DNA from: Caprella mutica
Lineage: Eukaryota > Arthropoda > Malacostraca > Amphipoda > Caprellidae
Assembly (NCBI GenBank): GCA_947561585.1
Contig: CANNZV010000119.1
Location: 124,001-188,000 of the forward strand
DNA length: 64,000 bases
Direction of reading: 5' to 3'
A model generated the notes under the pieces. The model had not been told where the DNA came from and made no database searches. It was given only the letters and a program-made list of their open reading frames with translations. Both the position numbers and the translations under genes were made by a program. Each line of letters starts with the position of its first letter. Position 1 is the stretch's first letter. Positions 22,199 to 34,700 of the stretch are shown piece by piece.

Positions 22199-23409
22199 GC
22201 TTGTCGCCCACCTGATCGGAAACGACGCATCGGAACGGACACGAAGCATCAGACAAAAATCTAAACCATACATTTGAACGTGCTAACGCCCACCTGCTCG
22301 GATCGGAAACGAAACGACGCGTCGGATCGGAACGGAAACGACGCGGATATGTTTGAAAGAATATTTTTCTGATAGTTCTGATGCGTCCGAGAGATTGCGC
22401 ATGCGCAGAACGGTGTATGGAGAGACTGGGATGGAGATGGAAGATTGGAAGAGCTGTGAATATCCTACTGCGTGATGAATACGTTGATATTAATACATAA
22501 TCAATTAGTTTAATTCAATTAACTTTAATGATTATAAATCAGATCACGAAAAGCTATTGAAATAACTAAGAAGAATAACATTTTATTTACATGAATTTTA
22601 TTTACATGAATTTTATTTACATACATTTCATTTACATACATTTCATTTACATACATTTCATTTACATACATTTTATTTACATACATTTCATTTACATACA
22701 TTTCATTTACATACATTTCATTTACATACATTTCATTTGCATACATTTCATTTACATACATTTTATTTACATACATTTTATTTACATACATTTTATTTAC
22801 ATACATTTTATTCACATACATTTTATTTACATACATTTCATTTACATACATTTCATTTACATACATTTTATTTGCATACTTTTTATTTGCATACATTTTA
22901 TTTGCATACATCTTATTTGCATACATTTCATTTATATAAATTTTACTTGCATACATTTGTTTATACATAATTTTTCATATAAATTTTTTTATATATTTCT
23001 AACTAATTTTTTGCAAATAATTTTTTTTCGCTTATATATTTTCAACATATTTTTTATATAGGTATATATTGTTTTCAACAGATATTTCTTTATATTTTTT
23101 GGGGGAAAAATATTAATATTAATGGGGAAGTACACTAGTATGATAATAAATTAGAGAGATTCGAACTGAAAATTAAAAACAACAACGATGCTACCAATTT
23201 TTTTTATCAAATACCTATCGAATAAAATAGTTGTCATGATCGATAAATTTTAACTTTTAATTGTTATATTCTTATAAGTATTGTGATGTCGGCATCGTTT
23301 CTCTTCCGAAGTCATCTGAACTGGTGTGCGTACGAACGTCGTGTCGTGTCCGTTCCGAGGCTTCGTGAGCTTCCGCGTCGTTTCCGATCCGATCAGGTGG
23401 GCGACAAGC
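22199..23409. mobile_element. Inverted-repeat element flanked by TTAA, about 1.2 kb
   Basis: The ends GCTTGTCGCCCACCTGATCG and the inverse are each flanked by TTAA (22195-22198 and 23410-23413), consistent with a TTAA target duplication. The subterminal parts repeat CGGAACGGA and AACGACGC motifs. The centre is the 15-bp tandem array. Confidence 0.75.
22585..22965. repeat. 15-bp tandem array (CATTTCATTTACATA)
   Basis: About 25 near-perfect units. Because 15 is a multiple of three, every frame without a stop in the unit stays open, which explains long ORFs here on both strands (five-residue peptide repeats). Confidence 0.92.
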
Positions 23410-23504
23410 TTAACTGATCATGTTTGGTCGTTCGTGGACTTTCGTCAACTGTTAACAATCTATGAAATTATTAAACGTTCATCATTAAAATAGGTAGGTC
23501 TTTA

Positions 23505-24066
23505 TTTTACATCTTAGTCTTAGTTGGCTGAGACTCTAAAGATTAAATCGTCTTGGTTGTTGGCTCCCCATTATATATTCGATATTTCGTTTTCCTGGTG
23601 GCATTGGTTTAAGCAGGCTTCTGTACTGTTCTGAAAAGAAAATATATATTATTTATTTCGAGGACGGTGTTGGTGTATTGCAATTATACATCATTATACT
23701 GATACATTATGATACATCACCAGGTAGAACTATTGACACTACCAACAACAAATATGACGGTCGTGCATCCAGGTATACTGCAAGACCTTAAGGAAAGATA
23801 AATTATAATCGATTTAGTTCACTTAGGTCTATCATAGTAAACAGACTGTGGGTATATGCTGCATTCAGTTTTGAAACTTAGTCACAATATTCTCGAGGCT
23901 TCCCCCCGACCCCCTGCACCATTCTCTTCTCCCCCCACCACATATACATTTTTCATGCGTTGGTCATGTGTGGTTGTGCGTGGTCATGCGTCTTTTAAAT
24001 ATTGGTCATGCGTGTTCGTGCGTGGCTGTGCGGTGCCATGCGTGGTCATGCGTCTTTTAGTCAAAC
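23505..24066 (-). repeat. Right arm of the giant inverted repeat
   Basis: Reverse complement of 13783-14345, with small indels in the subterminal TGGTCATGCGT repeats (about 23950-24060) and only a few substitutions in the inner part. Confidence 0.85.
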
Positions 24067-24765
24067 CGTTTGAAATATTGCTTTCAACTTTCAAGAAGAA
24101 GGTAGTTTTTGATATTAAATTTGTAGGTATTTATATTTTTCTCTTGTAACTATTTTTAATCAAAGTTTCCAGGCAACACGGAAAACAAGCTTGTTTTCTA
24201 CCTGCTTTAGGGCTGGATCCTGAGGACTCCTCCCAACCTGCCATGTTTCAGAGGCTCAGGGCTGGAAAAGTGTAAGCCAATTTTTGAGCCAAAATTTCAC
24301 AAAAAATCTGAGCCAAGCCAATTTTGCTCATTTTTTGAAGATCTCAAGCCAAAATTAACATGGGAACATAGGAATTAATTCAAAATTTAAAGTCAATTAA
24401 ACATATCTTAGTTTTGACCTTTGGAAATTTAAGCCAATTAATTGGCTTTAACTGACATACTCTTATAAGTTATAGGTACATGCCTACATGGAGGGAGGAC
24501 CGGGAGCCTGGGAGGTTATATATTACCAAAGAATACTTGCATGAACACATGAACGGACCGATATGGACAAAAACGGGCCGAATCAGATTTTTTCAGATTA
24601 ATAAAAACAGAGTAGGGCCAGTGGCAACGGCACTCTAACTCGTTCAGGCACATCACCCTCATCCCATCCCTCATCACCCGAATCGGTGTCGCTCACGCCT
24701 CACGACACTTAATTGACTAAAACACGGAAATGGAATTTTTGCGCGTGCACACGCACGCAACTATC

Positions 24766-26234
24766 TAAAGGCCCGTCCACACCTTCACTACGAGCGTCCA
24801 CACCTTCAGTCATGCCTAAAGAAATCGCTGCTTGCGTGCGTTCATGCCCATAGGCCATCATTTCTGGTTCAAACGCATCAATGTCTCAGAGCGATAGCAT
24901 GCGTGCAAAATCATCATTCATGCCAGTAGGACGCTGGGGTAGGACGGTTGCAGTCACGATGGCAGTATGAATATATACAGCGCTCCGCTTGAAACATGAC
25001 AATATACTTTTTTTTCTGAATATTATGGTGTTCTATTATTGTTATTTCAATTTTTTGTTTATATTATTAACTTAGACGAAAGTCAATCTTTATTAGTGAT
25101 GTTGTTAATTCGGTAAACCCTTACTAAACTAAAAAACTCTTGTATAATTGAAAATGATTTTAATTTCATGCCACTTAATCAGTAGTAAATTAGTATGCTA
25201 TATTGCCTACAGTCCTACACGGACAAAATAGGTACATTTTCTTCATCATGACTAAAAGCAAATGTGAAATATAAACAGTCGAACAAACAATTATAACATA
25301 TTTTCTGATAAAATACAAGACATATTTTCACATTGAGCATGCAATTGTTTAAAGGTCCTCTCCAAGCAAATTTTTTTATTGCTTAAATCAACGAGGCAAA
25401 GGTTTCTTATCATTTTACTGCAAACCGCATAAAATTTGATAGCAGATTTTTAATTTTATAAACTTTTAAATTTTTTTTAAATCAAAACTCTACAAAACAT
25501 ACTTTACTTCCGACTTTCTAATTTTCAGTCTGAAGAAGAAGAATGTACACCATTTGTTTTGATTGTCAACTAGGTATTTGGTTTAATAAATCTATTTATT
25601 ATTCGTTTAAAGGTTTAAATTTGGATAAACTTATTATAGAAACGTTTATATACTTTTAGAAACAATTAATATCTTATAAGAAGGGCAAAAACGCATTGTT
25701 TGTTTAAAAATCTAAATTTGAAATCAAAACAAAGAGTGTACAATCTTCTTTCTCGGCGTCAGATTAGTGATTCGCTCAATTGTTGCTCACAGAGTATTAA
25801 AAAACTTTAAAAGCAAATAATAAAATATATACAGAACTGAATTGTATGCGGTTTGCAGAACAATGATCGTAGACCTTAGTTCTATAATATTATGTAATAA
25901 ACTCATTTTTTTCCCGGAGCCTGGAGAGGACCTTTAATATATATAAAGTATCAATCTTAAGAAATTTGATAAAACAAATTCATAATTGTTATTAAATAAT
26001 TTAATTTTTCTCTAGAATTCAAACAAATGAGTCTATATTACATTAATATATGGTCTATTGTATCATATTCAATAGACCTGTCAAATTGTAATATTAATTA
26101 TATCGTTGTAGGTAGTACCAATAATATTCACAGTAAATATAGGTGTGAACGCGCCGCACTAGTTTGCGTGGAGTCATGAACGCGGGCATGCGCGCAAAAG
26201 TACGTTCATGAGTGATACGTGTTGACGGGTCTTA
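24766..26234. mobile_element. Inverted-repeat element with TAAAGGCCCGTCCACAC ends
   Basis: The left end TAAAGGCCCGTCCACACC matches the inverse of the right end GTGTTGACGGGTCTTA. GCGTGCG / CATGCGCGC motifs fill both subterminal regions. Carries a family-4 element at 25349-25936. No coding region. Confidence 0.6.
25349..25936 (+). mobile_element. TTAA-bounded element (family 4), intact-length copy
   Basis: 588 bp, from TTTAAAGGTCCTCTCCA to CTGGAGAGGACCTTTAA. The inner sequence matches 42831-43428 along its whole length and the two outer parts of 19887-21582. The ends coincide with TTAA, which would suit a TTAA-targeting (piggyBac-like) non-autonomous family; the assignment is tentative. Confidence 0.82.
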
Positions 26235-26666
26235 AAATGTGGAAAAAAAGAAATTTGCCGATTTCGCTGCGTGATATACTGATCAATAGTTTGCGCAGCC
26301 ATTGATTAATAGCGCAACAATCGATCGATTGCTGTGCGTTCGAAGGATATTATTTTTTTTCAGTTTGTAGTACATCTTGTAATTAGCACACTCGAACAAG
26401 AATCGATAGCGCAATTCCATCGGTCGATTTCTGCGCCTTCGAATAATACGAATTATCTTATAGTTTTTATGCATATAATTAATTGTTTTGTTTTTAATGG
26501 AAAAAATATTGTCTCTTTAAACAATTTTTTTTATATTTAATAAGGCAACCATCAGCCGATTGTTGCTCGTTTGAATGATATGGATTTTGTTAGTTTATGC
26601 ATCTAATTGTTACATTTAATAGAGCAAACATCAGTCGATTGATGCGCGTTTGAATGATTTGAATTT

Positions 26667-26945
26667 GTCTGTCCCAGTACACTCTTCATCTTGCTGTCAG
26701 CAGGATGAAGACGTGGAAGAGAACCTGGTAATTGTGTCTGAGCCAGTACACTCTTCATCTTGCTGTCAGCAGGGTGAAGATAGCCTGGTAGTTGTGTCTG
26801 TCCCAGTATACTCTTCATCTTGCTGTCAGAAGGGTGAAGATGTGGAAGAGAATCTGGTTGTTGTGTCTGTCCCAGTACACTCTTCATCTTGCTGTCAGCA
26901 GGGTGAAGATGTGGAAGAGAACCTGGTAGTTGTGTCTGTATATAT
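26667..26945. repeat. Tandem repeat of about 69 bp, coding-like on both strands
   Basis: Four units with CCCAGTACACTCTTCATC and TTGCTGTCAGCAGGGTGAAG. One unit lacks about 15 bp, so the reading frame is kept. On the plus strand each unit would read like VPVHSSSCCQQGEDVEENLV. No start, splice context or homologue recognised. Confidence 0.75.
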
Positions 26946-28792
26946 TGTTGAAATATGTTATCTCTTGCTTTATTTAGACTTTTATATTTTTTGTTTCCTA
27001 TATCAAATGACTATCTTACCACTTTTTTATTGAATTCTGCAAACCTTTATTATTGTTTTAAAACTAGAAGTTTCCAGGCAAAACGGAATAACCATCCTGG
27101 TTATCCAATAGCTAGCTTTAGGTGGTCTTTGATTCAAAGCCACCAAAATCGAAAAGAAGATGAATGATTTGGATTTGTTAGTTAATGCATCCTATTATTA
27201 CATTTAATAGAATTTTCAAGATATGGCACAATTAATTTTCCGATATGTTAGGTTATGACCGTTATGTTTGGGGGTCTGGAAAGGTACACATGCCGTTTAT
27301 TTCAGATGTAACATCACAAATACGTTTCGCCCCCCGGCCGAACCCCCTTCCCTGCCAAGTCAATATACAATCATGAAGTGTGCAGTGCAACAAACTAGCG
27401 GATACAGTAAACTACATTTACGGTTTCATGTCACAAAAATCTAAAATATTTTATGTATCTTGAAGTGTGTTCTTTAATATTATACCTTGAGAATATTATT
27501 AGGATTCGCTAATCACACTCGAATTAGATAAGTGTGACCCACAGGTTACGACCACGTACGGTTCTCAAGTGAATTAAACGAGTAATCTATTCATTTGAAT
27601 AAAGTTCAATAGTTGATTTATATAACTTGAAATGTGCATTTTAATATTATACCATGAGAATACTATTAGAATATGCATGCTAATCATACTCAAATAATAT
27701 ATGACCCACAGGATCACATTAACTAGTCTACAATAATAATATGTTCACTTATACATTAAATATATTTCATCGTCAGTCAGAATTCTCCCTCAAAATTCGC
27801 AATTTAGACAATGGCAATCTAAGAATATCCTCATGGAGTTTAACTAAACGTTCGATCGTATTTTCATTATTGAAATTTCTCTTCTAAATTTTCAAACCTG
27901 GGTTCTAAAACAATCAAACATTTAGTAAATTGAGTGCTTCTTTCGACCAAATTCTGATAAAGAGTTTTCTCCTTTTAGTTCACATTAGCGTCATAAAGCA
28001 CTACTGCTTTGAATTCTCTTGTGAGGTATCTAGGCATTTAATGATAAAAATTTTAATATGATATGTAATAAAATTAATGATATTCTGTATGACAATACTT
28101 AATCAGTTAAGTAAATGTATACAGAAATATATTAATATAGCTTTCAATTCCATTGAATATTCTAAAATGCATTTCCCTTTATAAAAAGTTAAAATCGGAC
28201 CAATCTTATAATATGTATATTTATATAACAGATTATCTCTTGTTATAGTTTTCTTTTCTATAAACACGATATAAAATATCAATAATCATGAAGATATGAG
28301 TAAGTAGGGTATTCCTTTATATGCATTATTCTCTAGTCTGTGATATTGGTAGTGGCGGTTGAAAATTATAAGTGAATAGAGTGTAAAACGTGATAAAAAT
28401 CAATATTTTATTTTAAGTTAATTACCATGAAAATGCACATTTAACTCAATAATAGCACAATTTTATTTGGAAATAACTAGTGTGACGTCCCTCGTTTTAA
28501 TCGATATCACGTCTGTGTAGTTTACTGATATAATTGATCATATAAAAAGACTTATGTTTTAAATACATGGAAACGTAATCTATTAAAAATATTGATTTTG
28601 TAATTTTATTATTGGTTTCAAAAAAGGTACGGTTTGATGCAGACCTACACTGTGATAGTGTTTCCTATATCCTATTGTAAAATCTGAGTAATTTCATTTC
28701 ATACTTGAAACTTTCAGTTGATAATTGATTGATGGAAAATTATAGAAAAATTATTTTTAATATTTCTGCATTTATTCTATAAATTCATTCGT
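26946..28792. other. Intergenic, no gene seen
   Basis: AT-rich. A stretch near 27065-27170 resembles 24168-24230 (TTTCCAGGCAA(A/C)ACGGAA), pointing to an old dispersed repeat. No exon-like GC island with splice signals was noticed. Confidence 0.5.
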
Positions 28793-31700
28793 TCAGCATG
28801 CTAAGGTTACTTGACCTAAAGCATCTGGGCTGATTGAACCGCCGCCATGTGCGTCTAACTGTAAGTCATAGGTAGTACAGGGCACCAGATCATCTGACTG
28901 AAACGTGTAGATGTACTGTTCAGCATGTGTGTTAGAGCCTTCGTAATTGATGTTCACATTTGGTTCAGAGCCAACGGAGATGAAAGCCATGTGGTATAGA
29001 TCCACACAATATCTGAAAATGTGAAGTGCATGAGATCACATGTTCAAATCTTTTTAGTCAAGGAAAATTCTTTTGATAAAATTGAATTATGAACTACTTT
29101 AAACTTACTCAACAAAATAGTGGAAAAAATTGTAATATTTTATTAGATCAAACTATTTAAATTTACTATATTGAACTGTAACCATTAGTGCTGTGTACAG
29201 TATACCGTAAACAAATTCATACTTGTGATTACCAAAATACAGTTCGTTTCAAATAGTTAAAATGAAAATAATTAATTAAAATTTCGATCGATTTATCCTT
29301 CTGCGTTCAAAATAAAGTGATAAAAGTTAACTATTCGTTTCCAATAGAAGATATTTTCAAAGTGACATTAGAACAACATCAACACAAAAAATAATCACGA
29401 AGAAGCCTTAGTAGAGCAGCTTATTTTCTAAATCAATTAATTTTCGAAAAGTATCTCTATCTATATTTTATGGTTTCTCTATATATTACCACACAAGTAT
29501 CTACGTAGTTGGAACTTACCTTTCCATAGGAGCGTACCACAAGAAAGTTGCACTGTCCCGTGTCGCAGAAAGTGTTTGAAGATTTCTAGGAGCTGAAGGT
29601 ACGAGACTTGAGGTGTCTCCTATTGTAGATTCTACAGCACTCTTCTTGCCACCAGCAGACACGGCGTAAACACTAACCTGAATTGGATGAGAGTGACGTT
29701 AGATGGAACATAGAGCAAGGCGACTTATTTTTTAATATTAAAAATGAAATGAAACTTTTACCGACATACGCGCTAATCGTTCAAACTCTTGCATTAGGTT
29801 GCTGTCAATCTTTTAGTACCAGAAGCATAGTACTTAGAGCTGAGTGACACTATCTCCCGATGGGATAATGACTTCAATATGGATCAAGCTCCGACCGGCA
29901 ATCTCTTTTCAAATCACAAACTGCAAGTTAGCCCTAATCATATGCCAGATCTCGTGACTTAAGGTCCCACTACTTCTCGGTGCTACTCGGCGACCATATT
30001 CTTAGAAACCCCCTGGTTCTTTACTTCCATAATAAAAGATGGAAAAATTCCATGATACAATGTGAAAATATTTCATGGAACAATATAATGGCTAGTAAAT
30101 ATCACTCAAGTGCTTCATTGTCTTTTTGTAAATTCATCATTATGAGTATAGCTAGGTATTTTGATGAGTAAATGGAGTCAGATTCGAAAATATGATTAAG
30201 ATAAAACAGTTATCGGAACAATACTATCCTTCACTTTCAATTCTTAAAGAACTGAAGAAGGTTTTAATGGATGAAGGGCACAAAATTCGAAGTTAAAGTG
30301 AAAAATGTGCGTTTCAATAAAGGCTCGTAAGTAAAATTGGTCACAACCTAAATGATGCGTTCGCTGGAAGAATGACCTAAGCCACGAAACTTGAAAATTA
30401 AGCAAAAAAATTTTCATTGTTCCATCAGTATTTCATGCAAAAATTTGTAAAAGTAACTCAATCGTCCGTTGTATATCAGTATACAAACTTTGTCTACAAA
30501 CTTTGGATTCTAACTGCATATAAATAGTATATACTATATAGTTTTCACTTCCAAAAGCTCTGATTTGAAGAATGGACCGTATTCAAAACAATTCTTTATG
30601 CAGACCATAAAATATGGGCCTCGAATTCAATAAGGTTAGAATACATTTATCCAATTTCGTGAAATTCGAATTTATATAGTGAAAAAGAGAGTATATTAAA
30701 ACTATCCTCTCAAAATTTTATATATTATTTTCGAGGTTATAATGATAATTTGGATTCATGTAGTTCTGACTTACCAGATACGTAACGCAAGGGTCCAAAC
30801 CAGTGAGAATGTCTTCAAACTCAGACTTCCCTTTTGGAATTGAGTCTCTCGTTCTTGTCACATTTTCTTCCATGTTGGTGTAACTTATGACATACTGATC
30901 AACGCACTGACTGTTGAGAAGAGGAGCGTCCCAATCTACTCCGAGACTTGATGAAGAACGAGTAGATACAGCCAGACTTCGTACTGGACCAGGTGCTGTA
31001 AATTTGAATATTAGAATCATATGACATTAAAAGATGGAAGAAAATATATAAAACCAATCATTTAAAAGAAAATCAATCATTGCCGTCCTGTGCTTTTAAT
31101 CTTACTTACCAACATCCTCCGTGACAGTTGAGTTAACAGTTATAGATCCATTTTTGCCCCCAGGAGAGATACCTTGAATGATAAACGGATACGAAGTACA
31201 TGCAGAGAGTCCCGAAATTGTGTATTCTCCATTTGGATTACCATCTGGATTAGTTTGCTCGCAATATAACTGTCCATTTTCATAATCACTGTAGCAAATC
31301 TGTAGAAAGTGTATGGAATACCATTTATTACAGTGTTCAAGTAACATTATACTAGTAATTTTCTAAATATTTAAAATTATTATTGTGTGTTAAATGCAAT
31401 AAAATAGTAACGGATTTTGCATTTCTTTCTACTGAATTGAGTGTGATTAATTAAGTTTTATTACCTATTTAGTATGATAAATAGAGATGCCATTCTACAT
31501 CACCTTACTCTTATTGATCCAAGACAAGCGTCTGCAGTTCCATTCCCCCACTTGATTGTCACATCATGCTCCCCAGGCTCTAACTGAATCTCTGGAATTT
31601 CACCAGGAGCTGCACGGAGGAAATCAAAGTAGTTATTAAAAGCATAAATACGTATTCCCAGATTATTTTATGTGTAATACGGACAGCTCAGGTAGTTCAC

Positions 31701-34700
31701 GTACCATTATCAACAGTTTGCTTATAATCAACTGCAGCAGGACCGGAATCATCTTGAATAGATAGAGCCAAGACTTGGATTTTGTAGTATGTACAGAAAT
31801 TCAGACCAGAGATTGTCGATTGGTATTGTTGGTTAGCTCTTTGGGTCTTTACCTTCGTCACGTGTGGGATTTTAATGATGTTTGACGTATCAGGACCGAA
31901 AATTGTGGCGAATCTGAAAGATGAATCCAGGATAAAATTATTAATTTTGGATTACAACTTTAATAGATTTCCTTACGAATTTTCAGTATATAGTCATCTA
32001 CGTTTACAATTTCATAGTAAATTTCATAAACATTTGTATCATTTTAAAAGAACTATTAATGATGTGAAATGAACCCATTAAAATGAGGTTCATTCGTTAC
32101 TTCATAGAAACTATACTAACATTTAAATCTATTATATTTAATTAAAAACAATACTCTTCCATTAAAAAAAAGGTAAATGTATCTATTATATTGACCCAGT
32201 TATTAGATATAGTAACTATATACACCGGTGTCCCAGATTTGATTTATTGTTTGGTCAATATCTTCTCTCAGCTGCCTAGTTTCTCATCGGTTTCATTCAT
32301 GTTGTCTATGAGGAAATAAGTTACATTTAATAATTTTCGTTATCTTGAATTCTTACATGTTTATCATTTAATGGAAAAGATTCAAACTCAACGGGAAATC
32401 CATATTATTATGAGGTTATTTAAACTCAACGTTGAAGGTTTTATCAGATTTCAAGCTTTCAAAAATCGAAATATGAAACCAAAATTTGATACTACCTATA
32501 GCTACTGCTGACAACATTCATTCTCTAGAAAAATTCTACTTTCTTTATATTTGTAACAAGCTATAGATTCTTTCTATTCTTTCTATTCGAAAGTTTGAAA
32601 CCTGATAAAACCTTCAACGTTGAGTTTAAATAACCTCATAATAATATGTTTATCATTGTAAAGGGAGATAAATATTATTTTTTATTGAAATTGAAAATTT
32701 TAATGTAAATTTTAAGTTTATTGAAGTGGCTATCGAAAGAAGTGATAAAATTCTGCGAGCAATTAATGCGGTCTTCTTAATATATTTTTTAATACTGATA
32801 ATAAAAATCCTTTTTATGAATAAATATTCCCATTATAATTCACTGAAAATAACTAGCATAGTAAATTAATAGAGAAGTATACCGAGTACCGTGACCGGAC
32901 AATTGCCACCCGCGGACAATTGCCACCCGCGGACAATTGCCACCCGCGGACAATTGCCCTCCCCGGACAATTGCCACCCGGACAATTGCCACCCCCGGAC
33001 AATTGCCACCCGCGGACAATTGCCACCCAAATATTTATTATCAGGCCTCATAGCTAAAATGGTGATACAATATGTATATTATTTTTGTACGATTTGCTTT
33101 TAATTGTATACATTATAAGATAAAAATTTCACTCCACATTTCATATTTTTTATAAAATTAATTATTCCCATAGTTGATGTAATAAATTATATGTTGTTTT
33201 TATACGAATTATTTCCATTATTCAATTGATGATGTCCTCAATAAATTAAAAATATCTTCCTTTATCAATACTATCATTAATAAACAAAAATCCATATTCT
33301 AGGATATCTATGAGTTCAGATGCTTATTGGCATATAAGCAGTCTTCCCGTACAGATCTTAATGTGATAAGTAAATGCAGTTTCAAATTGACTACTAATCT
33401 GTGAAGAAGTTAATTGGCTTAAAATTGTAGATGCGTAGTGTTTAAGAAAATCTATTAGTGTAAATCCTGAAAATGTTATAGACGAAGAGAATTTAACAGT
33501 TTTGAATCGTTCTAAATAAGTGGTATAAAGTATATTCGATTACATAAGATTTAAAAATCACATTCAGAAACCGAATAATAATTTTTTTATCTTATAATTT
33601 ATATAATTAATAATTCATCGTAAAACAACAATATACATATTTTATCACCATTTTAGTTAAGAGGCCTGATAATAAATATTTGGGTGGCAATTGTCCGGGG
33701 GTGGCAATTGTCCGGGTGGCAATTGTCCGGGTGGCAATTGTCCGGGTGCAATTGTCCGGGTGGCAATTGTCCGGGTGGCAATTGTCCGGGGGTGGCAATT
33801 GTCCGGGGGTGGCAATTGTCCGCGGGTGGCAATTGTCCTAGCACCACCGAGTACAATATTGAAACATCCGAAAATATTATGAGTGACGTCACACAGAATA
33901 TTTTCCTTTTGTTTTTAAATAAAAATTGTGCTAATATTCAGTTAAATGTGCATTTTCTTGAAATAAACTTACATAAAATAACTATCATCACGTTTTACAC
34001 TCTATTCACTGATAATATTCAAGTTCACCATCAGTTCAATGAATTCGAAACTTAGTTTACTTATCTATTTATTTACTAATTAGTATCAAAAAATATAAAT
34101 TTTCACTCACTCTTTGATGCAGGCTGCGTTAGCTGTTGGCAAATCCCACTTCAACAGAACTTCAGTGTCGGAAATGAACGACACTTCGTAATTTGTTGGT
34201 TCACTGGGAACTGCTCAGAAGGAAGGACTCGGTTATTTTAGCTCTAAAACGAATAATGCGTGAATAGTATATATTTAAATTCAAATGATATTTCATAGGG
34301 TAGATGTATATTTTTTTCAAAGGATTCAATATATTTTCACTACAGTGAACACTAAACCTTGTGATTTAAAAAGCTAGCAACTTTTTTTAGTTCCATTGCT
34401 ATATTTTGTGAATATCTAACGAGAAGAAAAAAAGTTTCAGTTATTTACTTGGTACTCTCGTACTAAGCTTCAAAATTGTTTATAATATTTAGCTTTAATA
34501 TTAAGATTTCTAATACCTAGTGCTTTAATTAGTCAGGTATCTATCTACTAAGTAAAACAGATCACTGATTTATGCATTAAATTAAATATACTAACTATTA
34601 CGAGTTACTAACTAATTAAATATAGTAACTAGGAATGAATTTGATAATTTGATTCAAAAAATTTCTAATCAATTGAAATTAAGCTATTAAAATTGGATTT

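Larger units (their letters stand above)
13783..24066. mobile_element. Giant non-coding inverted-repeat element, about 10.3 kb
   Basis: The left arm (13783-14345) and right arm (about 23505-24066) are inverted copies that differ at only scattered bases over most of their length. The outermost bases read GTTTGACTAAAAGACGCATG and its inverse, followed by short repeats of CATGACCACGC. The flanks give at best an imperfect 6-bp duplication (CCGTTG against CCGTTT). Nothing inside looks like a transposase, integrase or polymerase. The interior is filled with smaller inverted-repeat elements and tandem arrays, annotated separately. It may be a large non-autonomous DNA transposon, a foldback element, or host DNA caught between two inverted copies of one smaller repeat; these cannot be separated here. 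Confidence 0.75.

Noticed and set aside
22525..23061. ORFs of 147 and 156 codons with five-residue repeats
   Set aside because: Produced by the 15-bp tandem unit, whose length is a multiple of three.
13783..24066. Maverick/Polinton-type element (long inverted arms, large size)
   Set aside because: No polymerase, integrase, ATPase or capsid coding sequence, and no clean 6-bp target duplication.
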